Assembly (NCBI GenBank): GCA_936450465.1
Contig: OW388297.1
Coordinates: 49,635,630 to 49,699,629 of the forward strand
DNA length: 64,000 nucleotides
Origin: Gibbula magus
Taxonomy: Eukaryota > Mollusca > Gastropoda > Trochida > Trochidae
Reading direction: 5' to 3'
The position numbers were made by a program, and so were the translations under genes. Below the pieces are notes generated by a model, which was given only the letters and a program-made list of their open reading frames with translations, was not told the DNA's origin and did not search any database. This document shows positions 11,026 to 23,632 of the stretch, in pieces (within the stretch, counting starts at the first letter, position 1; every line of letters begins with the position of its first letter).

Positions 11026-14000
11026 TTACTTAGCCCAACTGATAAAGTAATTTACATAATGCAAAATGATAAGCTCAGTAAATCTTAAGTCGCTTCTATT
11101 AGTAAAATGTTTACAACATATATTGAGTTTATATATATGAAGTATCGTTTTGAATAGACGTTTCAACAGTATTCTCTTCTATAAAATATTCACTTTAATG
11201 AAACGTTGACTCTTGAAATATTATGACTTTTTTAAGTTGAACACTAATGTCTGGCTAAAGGCGAGTGTTTCAAATAGTTCCGGTAAGTGTAAGTGCTATT
11301 GTCCACAATACATCGGTCACCATGACTGATTATTTATACACAACTGATTGCAGGTTACAGCTATATAAAGATATAGAACAATTGCAATATAGCCATGCAA
11401 ATGCGGTTTAAGTGATATATCAGACTTTTGTTTTGACTCTCGGAATACCCTACTGTTGAACAAGCGTCCACTCGGTATTACGTAACATGAGTATTCGGTC
11501 AACTCATTAAGGCCGACAGGTAATTAATTACCGGTACAATGCCTCTGACCCCTGTGTGACGAGAACGCCAATATATATACAAATGTTGTAAGATTTCGAT
11601 AGAGTGACCACATTATCACTTATATGTTTCCGATCTGTGTGCATTACACTGCAAATTCATCTCCGATCAGATGACATTCTCGACCAGGAACTAATAGCGC
11701 TAGTTATTGAGAATGTAAATGTAACAAATGTAAATTATGTAACTTTGAGATAATGAATTTATTTTGTTACAACAGTTATAATATGCCTAAGATTATCATG
11801 TAGGAATTGCTGACTTTTAAGAGATTGACTTTGGTGACTGGAAACTATTTATTGGCTTATGTACTTATATAATGAAGGAAACATGTTTCTAAATCCATCT
11901 TAATGTGTGACGTCTTTGCCTTTCTCATAGGTTTAACACTTTCAACTGGACATTAAAGGCTGATTGTATCAATTATGTGCAAACCCATGGATATCACAAC
12001 TAGGCTGATGGTGGTGCATTATATGTGAGACCCAAAAAATCGTCACAGCTTTGACAGTTATTAACTAGTTATAGACCTCTCATGTGTATCAGATGCATAC
12101 TGAAATATTGAATAAACATCACATATCATTTTACATATTCCAAGCAAACGACATGGAGTGATTTTGACAAATGAAGTAACAAAATTAATTTAATGCGATA
12201 ATCTAATGATTTTAACGGCCTTTAAGTGTGCTGTGTATTAGAAAGTCCCTGGTCTTACATAATGTGCATGAGAGGACGTCACCCTTCACTGGCCATGGGA
12301 ATTCGCTAGTTGATGTAATTACAGGTGGCGGGAATGAACATTAACTAATAATCATGTACCCACCCTCACTTAATTATTTGTGTATCTCCCACCAGACTTT
12401 TAGGGGTGGTCAACATTCGTTCAAATGTTCTAATAGATCTAACGCACAGTATTATATAACATGCGATATTAGAAAGGCAGTAATAATAATAACAATCATA
12501 TATGATTATCGTATTGTGTTCTGTATAAATCAACACAGAAAACACATGCATAGGCTGTTGGAAAAAGTTAGTTAGAAGCTCCAAATGTACATGTAAGGTT
12601 GTTATGTATGATGTCATTTAAAGGTGCATCAATTGTGTTTCATAAACTTTTATTTGGCTTTAATACAAATTCACTCAGCTTGCATATTCATCCCCAGTCG
12701 CCAAACATGTCATAATTACTAGTTTCCAATAATTAAAAGTAACATCATTATGCATGTGCAGAAACTACACGTCCTATTTACATGCACATGCAGTAGTTAT
12801 ATGACTTGTCGAACATTTTTTTATCAACCCAAGTTTGTTATTTTGTCTGGTTTAAATAAGATTCCAAAACTATGTTTGACTCATTGGCGCGAGCCAGACG
12901 AGGTGCATTGTCCGGTTTTCGATCAGAAATCGATACTTTTACCTTCATATTGTCAATATACTAAGTCGAGTATCATCAAAATGGTAGTTTTCAGTAACAG
13001 TTGGTACTTCTCGATAAAATAAGATAATTTATAACGGTTGTCATATTTGACCCCCCCCCCCCCCCCCAAACAACACAATGGATGTACTTTTAAACCGCTG
13101 CCTTTGAAATCTGTCAACTGCAACAGTGAAATTTTCACAGAAATATTGACATAATACATAAAATATCTGTCAATTCTTGACAAATACCATGTTCATTTCA
13201 TCTCGGTATTGTATGATAACTTGAAAAGATAATGCTTTCAAATCATTTATTGCAATATGAATACGAAATACAAATGTTTATGTAACTACATGGACATTTA
13301 GATATTATCACACTTCCAACAACCGTACCAAAATATTTGAAACATTATAAATGTTTAAACCGTTAAATATCATAAACAAAGTCATGACATCTGCCTGTCT
13401 ATTTTACTTGAATCTCAAACTTGTAGCAAACCTATTAAACTATTACCACGCTGTATTAACGCTTACATTATGCAACAGTGTCAACTTAAAATTAAAAACA
13501 AAAAACATGTAAATTGTTCATTAAGCTCTCAAATAAAATTTGAAATGAACCAGTATGTATGCTGTACAGTACTGTATAATCTAATTACCATCACTAGTCA
13601 TCCTATGAGGAGCCAAGCCGCGCTCTTAACGAGCTAAATGGAATATGATATACTGGGTATACTGGGATATTGCAGGGGCAGTTTGTTTGGGTATTACCAT
13701 AAACCAATTAAAAAATACGTATATATTCGTATTGTCGCCAATACTGTTATTTCAATCGGAGTATTTTGACACGTGTGTAGTTGACTCAGAGATACACACA
13801 CGTGGTCACTGGGATGTTCAGGAGATACGGTTCACTGACTTGATGGTTAAACACTCAGGAATTGTCTGAGATTTTAGAAAAGAGTGGTATATTCATTTTG
13901 GATTATTTTCATTTGAATGCAAACCGGAGAGTATATTGTGGAAACGTCTGGTTAAAAACTGACTACATATCTATAAACTTAATATATATTTTTTTAGGGG

Positions 14001-14660
14001 AAGGACACTTGTGTGAAAAGGCTTTTCATACATAATACCCGTCAAAATCGTAAGATGTCTTTGATAATCCCTGTATCGTATTGAGAAAGCGGCCGAAATT
14101 GTAAACAAATGAAATTATTAAGAACTTAATATAGACTTTTCATGTACCCCCTTCACTGCTGTCAACAGACTAACAGTGAGTGGGTCATCTCAATATCTAA
14201 ATTGGAGACTAATTGCAAGAGTTCGAATTAATTAAAATTTGTAGGGTACTGGCGAATTTGAAAACGCCAAAAATGAGAACATTCTGAATTCATTACATCA
14301 TTACATTTCTGTAAGTAAAACGTTTCGCTGATTATTGATACAAACGAATAATGAATATATAAGATCAGTGTTCATAATATTTGCGAAGTAATCCCTTGTT
14401 CAAAAGAGGCAATGAAGTATTTTGACGCTAGGAACAACTGAGCACTACCATACATGCAAGAATGTATATACGTATGTATGTTCTGTGCTATTCAATGATT
14501 AAAACCGCTCGAAATAGAATCAAACAAGTGAGGTAAGTAATGGACTGTTTTATTTTCGTAATTTACAACAATGGGTTAGTTGATCGAATAGACATGTTAC
14601 GCAATACCACGGCACGCTCGTTACATAGACATGGTGTTCTGATACACACAACTGCACAGG
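11026..14660. other. Long non-coding interior, no gene recognised
   Basis: No supportable gene on either strand in 3.6 kb. Scattered GTTGACTTT-like words near 11200 and 11810 resemble decayed TIR-arm units. 11310-11365 (GATTATTTATACACAACTG, CAGGTTACAG) recurs as reverse complement near 14665-14725. A 17-bp C run lies at 13051-13067. Confidence 0.5.
13051..13067. repeat. Poly-C run (17)
   Basis: Seventeen consecutive C residues. Confidence 0.95.
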
Positions 14661-14736
14661 TCTAATATATCATATATCTGTAACCTGCACTTGGTTGTGT
14701 ATAAATCATCAGTCTCGATGACACTGCCCACTCTAC

Positions 14737-15211
14737 AAAACAATCAGAGAACCACTGCTTAGAACCTGTCAAGCCAAATGGAACAATTTTAATACTGCCA
14801 CCGACCCGGAACGTCTATCATTTATCCTAGCAAGCCCAACTATTTTAAAAGAAAGTGCCAGAAGCTGCAAACTACTGCTGGAAAAAACGTCGAAATGTAT
14901 TGTTTAAAAATTGACTTTTTTTTAATATATTATTTTATGTCCTTTTATGCACAGTTTATATGTATACCTATATTTATACAAATATATGTATTATTCTATA
15001 TTTAACCAAAGTTTTAGTATCTGATTTATAACCACGTTTACTCTTACATTCATACCTTTTATTTGTAGTCATTGCATTTTTTATATGTATAGATAGTATC
15101 TCATAACCCTAGTTTTAGGGTGGCCCAGATGTATTTATATTTTATTGATATTATTTTATGTATGTGTATATATGGGGTGAGACTGAATAAACTATCTGTC
15201 TGTCTGTCTGT
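14737..15211 (+). pseudogene. LINE ORF C-terminus, 3' UTR and (CTGT)n tail
   Basis: An open frame from 14737 reads IREPLLRTCQAKWNNFN and SFILASPTILKESARSCKLL and stops at TAA 14905-14907. A 280-bp AT-rich 3' UTR follows, with AATAAA at 15186-15191 and four CTGT units ending at about 15211. The segment QAKWN..., a conserved helix, then a stop 30-60 codons later is how many CR1/L2-group LINE proteins end. The layout ORF end, poly(A) signal and simple-repeat tail supports a genuine LINE 3' terminus. It is truncated upstream. Confidence 0.7.
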
Positions 15212-15339
15212 ATTGTGGGCAACAGCGTAGTCAAAAAATCTAATACTTACTGTTTGAAACGCGCTCCTTAAGCCAGACCATAGTGTTTTCAAAATCTTAT
15301 TAAACTCAAACTTCAACATCGCCAATAAATAATTCAAAG

Positions 15340-16907
15340 TAAAACTATGTCATTAAAGTCAATCGTTTAGAAGTCAACAATTCACTAAACTCAAAATATC
15401 TTCTCAAAGTCAATAAGTCACCACGTTAACATATAATTAAAGATAAACTTCAAGTCAACCAATAGTTCCAAAGTCAACATGTCATCAAACTCGATATATC
15501 TTTTCAAAGTCAACATTTCACCAAAGTCAATATTTTATTATAGTAAAACTTCCACAAAAGTCAACCAATATTTCCGTAGTCAACATTTCACCATCATTAT
15601 AATATTTTCAAAGTCAACATTTCACCAAAGTGGCATCAATTCCAAAATCACCATTTCACCAAGCTCAATATATATAATCAAAGTCAACATTTCAAACTTC
15701 ACCAAAGTGAATAAAATGGAATAAATATGGAATTAATATTTCATGATATAAGCATACTTCACCAAAGTCAATAAATTAACATAACATAATTAATGTAAGT
15801 CAACAATTCGCTTAACTCAAACTATATTTTATAAGTCAACATTTCATCAAAAATCAATGTGTGATCAAAGTCAATATTTCATAAAATTCAAAATATCTTT
15901 TTCAAAGTCAACATGTCACCATGTCACCCATTTTATCAAAGTAACACTTTCACCAATGTCAATAAATATTTCCAAAGTAAACATTTCAAAAAACATTATT
16001 TTCCCCCCAAAATCAACATTCACAAACATTATATGTTTGCATAGTCAACATTGGCCCATGGGCGAGGTTTCGCCCATGGGAAATAAAGCCAATGGGAAAT
16101 CCGGCCCATGATCGAGGTCAACATATGTGATTAAAGTCAAGATGTAAATATGTGATTAAAGTCAACATTTCACTAAATTCAAAATATCTTTTTCAAAGTC
16201 AACATGTCACCAAAGTTAACATTTTATATAAGTTAAACTTAAACTACACAACATTTCACAAAAATGAATATTTCATAAGTCAACCATTCATATAACTCAA
16301 AATATGTATTAAAATCAACAAGTCCATATTTTATTAAAGCAACACTTCCACCACAATCAATAAATGTTTTAAAAGTCAATTTTCCAAAGTCAACATTTCA
16401 CAAACCTTTTTTTTTTCAAAGTCAACATTTCACAAACATTATATGTTTGCCAAAGTCAACATTGGCCCATGGGAAATCCGCCCATGGGCAACCTGGCCCA
16501 TGGGCGAAGTCTCGCCCATTGGCGAAATCTCGCCCATGGGAAATCTCGCCCATGGGAAAAAAATTTTCCTTTGCATTGGGGGAGTTCACAAATACCTAAA
16601 ATATGTTACTGCTAGACCCATTATTAAAAATTAGAAAATAATTTTTGTGTAACTCAAATTTTAACAACCTCTCGCCCATGGGCCGGCCCATGGGCAGGCC
16701 CATGGGCGAACTTTCCCATGGGCATACCCATGGGCAAGGGGGTCTGTATCTCACGTACGGTGCGGGGTAGAAAGTTGGAATTTTCGTCAATATCTTAGTT
16801 AAAGTATAAAAATAGGTTTTTGATAGAATTTGAACTTCTCACTTATGTTATTTACGTTGGTCAATTATGGAATCTCGGGTTTCCATAATAAAATCGGGTC
16901 GCCTTAA
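15340..16907. repeat. Right TIR arm of the 10 kb element
   Basis: Reverse complement of the left arm, but about 500 bp longer. CAAAGTCAACATTTCAC-type units run from 15340 to 16440. Two CCCATGGG clusters occur at 16050-16085 and 16466-16555, and a third lies at 16675-16735. ACAAACATTATATGTTTGC precedes both of the first two clusters (16022 and 16432), so about 410 bp has been duplicated within this arm. Confidence 0.85.
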
Positions 16908-17065
16908 TTTATGTTAGTAAGCAGACTGAAAATAATATTTTTAATTACTGAAGCAATGCAAGCCGAGATTGGGCAGTACTGGTGTACAGTGTAATGGAGA
17001 GAACAATAAAACATTAACACTTTTTGCAGAGGAAATAAAACACATTTTACACTCTCCTGCAATAA

Positions 17066-17424
17066 TTAAAGGGGCAGTAGCACGTTTTTTCGCCCAAATA
17101 AGTCAGTGAAATGTATTTGAAAAATAATGTCACCAATGATAAAAGATCCTTATTACTTCGGAAAATCAAGTTAAAAAATTAGTGTATAGGTTCCGTAAAG
17201 CCATGGGAATCGTTTTTGTCATTCAAAATAATAAAATGTGTTCACAATAAAATGGTCGCCATGCAATTTTTGCTATATACGCAACATCGTTATTACCACT
17301 ACGGATAATTGGTTTGTGTAATAAGATGTTTTACCATCTAAAGTAAATATAAATGACATAAACTACATAAATGGGAAATTTGAAAAAATAAAATTTGCAA
17401 AAAAACGTGCTACTGCCCCTTTAA
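17066..17424. mobile_element. TTAA-flanked MITE, copy 2 (inverted)
   Basis: TTAAAGGGGCAGTAGCACG opens and CGTGCTACTGCCCCTTTAA closes a 359-bp element. Its interior is the reverse complement of 3757-4119; shared landmarks are GCCATGGGAATC, TTCACAATAAAATGG and CCACTACGGATAATTGG. Here the TIRs are exact over 19 bp, so this copy is better preserved than copy 1. Confidence 0.9.
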
Positions 17425-20400
17425 AACATGTGGATGTTCCATTGTTCTCACCATTGTGTCATACACCATTACTGCACAATCATTACTCGCATTGCTTCAG
17501 TAATCATAATCAATATTTACAGCTGTTAAAACTGTTCCTGCATTATGTTATGAAGATTTTACAAGAGTTCGGTTGTAAATATTTAATTATAATTCAGATA
17601 TTCTCATCATTAATTGAACGTTAAATGTGCAAAAGCTTTTATACCACCTAGTTTTTTTCTTTTTTTTAATACGTTTTTGTAAGAGTGAGTAAGGTGATAC
17701 GTTAATGATATTTTTCATTTGGTATTCAATTTAATTGTTGCCTATCACACTTAGCGACAAATAATTTTAATTTTTATAACACCGAGGCACGTGGGATCCA
17801 TTGTGATCATGAGACGCAAAGTGTGATTGCATGCACTTGCCAGAGGCGTGTTCAGGACCGCGAGTACCCGCTTCTGTAAGACAACGAGTTCGCGCGTATT
17901 CGTGAGTACCGCGTAATACATGTACAAGCTACAACATTAACCAAATGTGATTGATCTTCTGTGACATATTATAACTGAATAAATATTATGACAGTTCCCG
18001 CAAGGAATCACAGTTAATCTGAGTTGCTATCCAGTTTTTTTTTACATAATGGAGCCGAGGGGTATGGGGGACGTTAAATTAGTTACATCTAATATACACT
18101 CAATTTCTCAAATTCTATGTAAGCAAATCTAAACTTAAGCTTCATATATCACATTTATATCATTGAATATATCTCTGAAGGCCCTTTTAACTGCTCCTTT
18201 CAAAATGTCAAAATTGGACTTCAAATCGTTATCATTTGACGTATTTGGGAGATACTGTTAAGGGAAGCAATTGCGAACAGACGGATTAACAGATCAAATT
18301 TATCATTAAGATAGTCTAGCCGGTTTGTTTGGAAAACATGTTAAAATGTATTTGTAATAACGCACATATTTTTAGTTGCAAGACGATTCCGTTAATTGGA
18401 TATAATTGACATGTCTATTAATTATATTTCCAAAGGTTGACGTTCCCGGTATATATGTCCAATTTTTTTTCTTCTTTTCCAACAAAGCGTTTTATTCGAA
18501 ATGAATAATAATTTTTCAATGATATAATAATATATATGTTTTTCAACCTGACTTATTGCAATCTTGAAAGCTTTTGATTATTCCGAAACATCTTTTTATA
18601 TTTTGTACCCACAAAAGTTAACAGTTAAAAAAATTGCGTCTGTGAAAGGCCTGGTACTAAAGATTGTGAACAAAACAAATTGAAATACAATCATAAAATC
18701 TATAGACCTGTTTTTCAGTTACAAAGATGTAATTTTGTTTACAAATATAAACTAAAGTACCAAAGAAAGTACACACCTCATTTGGTTTCTATTATATATT
18801 AATTCAATATAAAATTTGTTTAGATGCATTTGATTATGGCATGGTACAGTAACACATATCTGCAGTAGTTTGAATGAATGATATTGGTGACTGGTTACAT
18901 TTTACTAAGAATATCTTTGTTTAATGTAGACAGGGGCAAGAAATGAAATTTACACCAATATGACACCTACCATGTTTGCAGAACGAGGCACATTAACTGA
19001 TTTTCACAAAGAAGATGCTTCATATATCGATCAACAGGTGTGTTTTATCCAAAACAATTTTTGAAAGATTTATAAACTCAAAATATAATTATTTTCAAAG
19101 AAATTAAATAAACAACACGTTGAAGTATTCATTGGCCTCTGACTAAATGCCTGCACTTTTCAGTTTCAGAGCACGACGCCTAAAACTTAAGTTTTTTGTA
19201 ATTGAAGTTCAAACATATGATAAAAGCAACTGAGGTGTGTACTTTCTTTTGTACTTCAGTTTATATGCAAATTCAATCATCAATCATTCAAATAATTTGT
19301 ACTTTCTATTTTATTCAGATTGAATGTGTTTTGTTATGCTCTGTTATCTTACATTTGCGATACGTGATGGTTTTGAGTGAGCCATTACAATGGAACCACA
19401 TCAATTTATAGGTGTGAAATGCTGAACACAATGAAACTAAAACCAGAAATTTAAACAATGCCTTTATCAAGTACATGTACTATCTCAGACGTTATTTGCA
19501 ACATCGATTCAATATCAATATCAGTGGTAAATATAGCTTTAAACTATGCATTCGATTTTAATTTTTTAGAGCTTATTAATTATTTTTTTGGAATAACACA
19601 GAATGTTTATCTCCTATTTAACAACATTCTATAACAGAAAACCATTGTTTTCTGAAGACGATATTTATATTAAGATGACTGAGTGCATTCTTCTGTACAC
19701 TGTCACTGTTCATCTACTCTCCATTTCCGGAGATACAAAAAAGGAAGATAAACAATTGCTGAAATCAAAACCCTTGATATAAACACAGATTAATGATGTG
19801 TTTCAACAATATCATCATCAATATCAAACACTGTTTGATACCGGGGGTTCAGCAATTCTGTGTAATATTGGAAATAAATATCATAAATATCGTTCAACCA
19901 ACAGAGATCTATGAGGTTTTCCGCTGCGTTTTTGATGTTTAATCATTTAAGTGATGACATATCATTCCCCACCGGATTTATTCCTTCTTCTTTCTCTGAT
20001 TTGCATGCGTGTTGCGTTCTCATACGGAGAGGTTAAATGTTTAAATTAAAGTTTTAAAAAAACTATATTACGAGCGATAGATTGATAAAAACAATGTCAC
20101 CATAATAACTTTTCAATATCCTAAAAAATGTTGTTATTTGGATTTGAATGTGAAGGAAAGATGTTTACTGTTGTTCTCGATTTACATGTATTCCGTGATT
20201 ATTTTCCTGAATTGATTGGTAGCCTATAAGACTTAGCATTCCTGGTTGACAAGTGAAATATTATTATGCCTACATTTGAAAAATTATTTAATGGCATGGT
20301 AACTTCAGCTGAAACCCGTATTTGAGGTTTTGTCTTCATATACATGTATGTCATATGTCATATGGCGTGTTCACCGATCCCGTTCATTTTAATAAAATGC

Positions 20401-21545
20401 TTGATAACGGTTACAAAGATCTATACCGAAACGTCGCCATTGTGAAAATAAAGAAGTTGAACATCCATAAACATATCCTTGTCTTTCTATTACATCAACT
20501 TTAGACTTCTAGAATACCTCTCAAACAGTTGAATAAAACTGTTCAGTCTATGGTTTATATTTCACTGCAGACATAAGTGTACAACGTAACTGGGCATTCC
20601 AATTTGATGAAAGGTTGAATTCTTTTAAATTGAAAGCCATTGAACGCTAGTTGTTTGTTGAACCAAACCTTGATTTGATATATGGAGTAAGTAAAGGAAG
20701 TCCAAATAGTACACATTTAAACCACATGATGTACACGTACTCCTAATGACAATTCAGTCATGACACAACAGAATGTACACCTAACACATACCGAATAGCT
20801 CACGTTTCTTGACTATCATAGTTAACATCCTACTTTCACTTTATATCAAACTTTAGTTTCTAATTTGATGGCATATCAACACGTTGGTTGAGCATCTGAC
20901 ATGATTTTTCTGGTGTCAGAGACATACTATTAAATTGCTGCAGAATATTTGCCTTGGCTTCACAATTTAGTTGAGTTTGTTAAAACCGCCTACCGCATAT
21001 ATCACCATCATGTCGTGGAAGTCCGAAACTGAAGTGTTTACTGATCCAGACAGTGATATCGAGTTATCTCAATCCTTGAATTAAATTGAATTTTAGTTTA
21101 CATGTGTGAAGGTGTCACTTTGGACAGACATCATCTAAAAGAGATTTCTTATGGCCTTTGATGTTTTAAGGAACTATCATACGAAATATGTGTTCTGTCT
21201 TGGTAGCGTTCGTTTTAAAATTAACAGACTCAATCTAGTTTTCGGAATACGTTTTTATATTAATATTTACACATCCTCTTTCAATCAATCACATTGCTTG
21301 TTTTTGTTTAACCATTAGTTTCTCTCTCTCACTCCACTCGATGATCATGAAGTAGAAATGATATTCCGCAAAAACAAGTAAATAGTCTCTTTTTTTAATT
21401 TTTCTGGTTTCATGGAAACAGTTTTAACAAAGAGGCCAGAAAAGGGAAACAATTTGAACTAAGAGGCTACATGGAAACAAGTTAATTTATCCTAATAGTT
21501 TTATCTTTTTGGATTGTTCATTTTGGATTGTCTCTTGCAAAAGTG
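17425..21545. other. AT-rich intergenic stretch, no gene recognised
   Basis: More than 4 kb without a supportable gene or RNA. One local inverted pair is visible: GAGGTGTGTACTTTCTTT at about 19232 and its complement near 18765. It forms roughly 45-bp arms around a 450-bp loop. Confidence 0.5.
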
Positions 21546-21548
21546 TGG

Positions 21549-21842
21549 AGCACAGTGGTGTAGTGGTTAGCATGCTTGCCTCTCACGCCAACGGCCCGGG
21601 TTCGAATCCTGGTGGAGACACCAAACATTTGTGACCTGGGTCTTATACTGTGTTGTCCCCTGGGCAAGGCACTTCATCCACATTGCACTCAGTCCACCCA
21701 GCTCTTTAAATGGGTACCTGAACACGGGAGGTACGGACCTATATGGTCGTACAATTCCTTCAGGGTAATAATTGTACCGCCATTGAGCAGTGCTTGCACT
21801 GGATATTAGGCGTTAAAATGTATATTATTATTATTTATTAAG
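21549..21842 (+). mobile_element. tRNA-derived SINE (tRNA-Val-like head)
   Basis: The head GGTGTAGTGGTTAGCATGCT (A box) to GGTTCGAATCC (B box) spans about 21557-21610. It has CTCACGC in the anticodon loop position, i.e. a CAC anticodon as in tRNA-Val. The body holds CCTGGGCAAGGCACTTCATC, a motif common in invertebrate SINE bodies, then GGCGTTAAAATG and a TTA-rich tail. SINEs are transcribed by Pol III from these boxes and are mobilised by LINE machinery. No protein is encoded. Confidence 0.85.
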
Positions 21843-22290
21843 AAAAAGGGCAAGAAAGTTGAAAGTTGGAGCGGGAAACAGTGCATTCTATGGACATATT
21901 TTAGTTATCTAAATATGATCTGTGTATAAACATTCAAAATCAGTCTTTTTGTTATGTTGATTGACGCAGCCCAACAACTTCCCTTACAGTTGTGCAATTT
22001 CACGGTAAATGTGGTGAGAACATAATTAGATTGAACTAAATCGATATGAAACAGGAAAATCCATTTCAATGTTCTGTCAATTGTGAGTGTTTATCAATTT
22101 AAAATAAATACTATTTTATCGGTAATATTAAGTCAAATAAAGATGCCCGTAAGACATTGACCTTATTCCAAACGCGGAGTAACACAGCAAGTGATGCTGC
22201 AATGTCTATAACATACATCTTACCTCACTATTTTTGTCATGAGTAACTACTATGCATCATTATCAACCTACCAGCCATATAACCTACAAC
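21843..22290. other. No gene recognised
   Basis: AT-rich; nothing supportable. Confidence 0.45.
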
Positions 22291-22295
22291 CTTGT

Positions 22296-22352
22296 AATTC
22301 CCTCCAGGAGGGTTTACACAGACAGTTGTAAACCCTGTTAGAAGGAATTATA
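22296..22352. repeat. Imperfect hairpin, ~23-bp arms
   Basis: AATTCCCTCCAGGAGGGTTT.. is followed after about 8 nt by TGTAAACCCTGTTAGAAGG... The arms pair over about 20 of 23 positions. It belongs to a local group of foldbacks with 22730-22832. Confidence 0.7.
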
Positions 22353-22484
22353 ATGATTGTAAACCATGATATATTTGTTAAGATGACGGCTTGAAAGTAA
22401 AGATCTGAAGAAACTAACTTAGACTAATTTTGAAAAAAAATTAAGTTTACGACAGAATATGTACAGCAAATGCTTTGCAGAACG

Positions 22485-22557
22485 TGCGTCTCGAACCCGT
22501 ATCCACTATCACCTGAAGTTACTGAGTCAACGCCTTAGACTACTGCGCGAAGGGGGC
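22485..22557 (-). pseudogene. tRNA-Leu-like relic
   Basis: The minus strand reads CGCAGTAGTCTAAGGCG (A-box region), an anticodon-loop-like CTCAGTA (CAG), a variable arm CAGGTGATAGTGG and a B box GGGTTCGAGAC. A long variable arm with a CAG anticodon fits tRNA-Leu. The acceptor stem does not pair, so this is a pseudogene or a SINE head rather than a working tRNA. Confidence 0.55.
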
Positions 22558-22621
22558 AGACGAGATTTCACGGTACACCAGAAACTCATATAGCGCGGCT
22601 GTTAACAGGCTGACATCACCG

Positions 22622-22662
22622 AGGGATCCTCAATATAACGCCAGGGATCCTCAATATAACGC
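22622..22662. repeat. 21-bp direct duplication
   Basis: AGGGATCCTCAATATAACGC occurs twice in tandem. Confidence 0.9.
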
Positions 22663-22729
22663 GATAACAAGCAAAAAGCCTGTTTTACAAAAAAAAAATG
22701 TTGATAATATAGATAAGCCATTCTATCTC

Positions 22730-22832
22730 GGATATGGTAAGGTTGTAGACCCTGATAGTCAGGAATAACCCTAGGAAGCTTCGCCTCCTCGGGTTTTTCC
22801 TTCCTATCAGGGTCCACAACCTTACCATATCC
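22730..22832. repeat. Strong 103-bp hairpin
   Basis: GGATATGGTAAGGTTGT at the left pairs with ACAACCTTACCATATCC at the right. GACCCTGATAG/CTATCAGGGTC and AGGAA/TTCCT continue the stem, giving about 40 nearly perfect base pairs around a roughly 20-nt loop. It could be a foldback element or a structured RNA. No flanking target duplication was seen. Confidence 0.85.
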
Positions 22833-23460
22833 TCGGTATCATGACTTATCCTTATAATCAGCCATAAAAGAACATCAGAATGTTATTTGATGTCGAATAT
22901 GATATTATCACTGCAAAAGCTAACCAATCATTTGCTTTAAACATTGAAACGTCGACAAGCTGCGGCATTTATACCAGTTTAACTTGAGCTTTTCAAACCG
23001 TTTATAAGCCAACGTAAGTATCCGCAATTGATTTTTGCATTAGGAACATCTACTCCAATAAAGTCCACCTGTATTAATGTTAACAAATGAGATTGTGACC
23101 TGCGAAAGAGGTGGTGACAAACAACATACTTTTCGTCAAGCATATCCTTGTTATTCATGTATTTTGGAATTGTTATCCACCGCGATGGTTAGTTTACCCG
23201 ATCTCATGTCTTACAACCGATTGTCATAATCTCATAGCAAGCCTTTTCATTGGGTTATGTTTTCATAGCTATTAAATCATTCAGCATGTGAGAATTTTTT
23301 GGGATGAAACGTTCCGTAGAATATTGATTGCTGATTTCAACCATTTGATGAGAAATAACACAGGCATGAGGAGAAATAGCAAATATGCGAGGGGGCAATG
23401 TGAAGTAGCAAAAAAGCGGAGGAGCGATGTGAAATTCCAAAGAAGCGAAATGGTAATATG
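22833..23460. other. No gene recognised
   Basis: Nothing supportable between the hairpin and the minisatellite. Confidence 0.45.
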
Positions 23461-23467
23461 AAGATGC

Positions 23468-23632
23468 AAAGGAGCGAAGACAAGAAGGAGCGAAGACAAG
23501 AAGGAGTGAAGACACGAAGGAGCGAAGACACAAAGGAGTGAAGACACGAAGGAGTGAGGACAAGAAGGAGCGAAGACAAGAAGGAGTGAGGACAAGAAGG
23601 AGCGAAGACAAGAAGGAGCGAAAGCGTGAAGG
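23468..23632. repeat. 16-bp minisatellite
   Basis: About ten copies of AAGGAGCGAAGACACG with C/T and A/G variants. Because 16 is not a multiple of 3 and the unit lacks stops on the minus strand, all three minus frames stay open. This produces overlapping Ser/Leu-rich ORFs (23255-23746) that are not genes. Confidence 0.95.

Larger units (their letters stand above)
6897..16907. mobile_element. ~10 kb TTAA-flanked element with long TIRs
   Basis: The left terminus TTAAGGCGACCCGATTTTAT at 6897 is matched as reverse complement at the right terminus ending GGGTCGCCTTAA at 16907. Inverted identity continues inward for more than 500 bp almost without change, then as diverged repeats of GTTGACTTTG. 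TTAA at both ends suggests a piggyBac-type target duplication (inferred). The interior carries LINE fragments, microsatellites and no transposase that I can identify, so this is a non-autonomous or decayed element. The long repeat-rich TIRs also resemble Foldback-type elements. Confidence 0.75.

Noticed and set aside
21557..21610. Functional tRNA-Val gene
   Set aside because: The acceptor stem does not close properly and a SINE body with tail follows directly.
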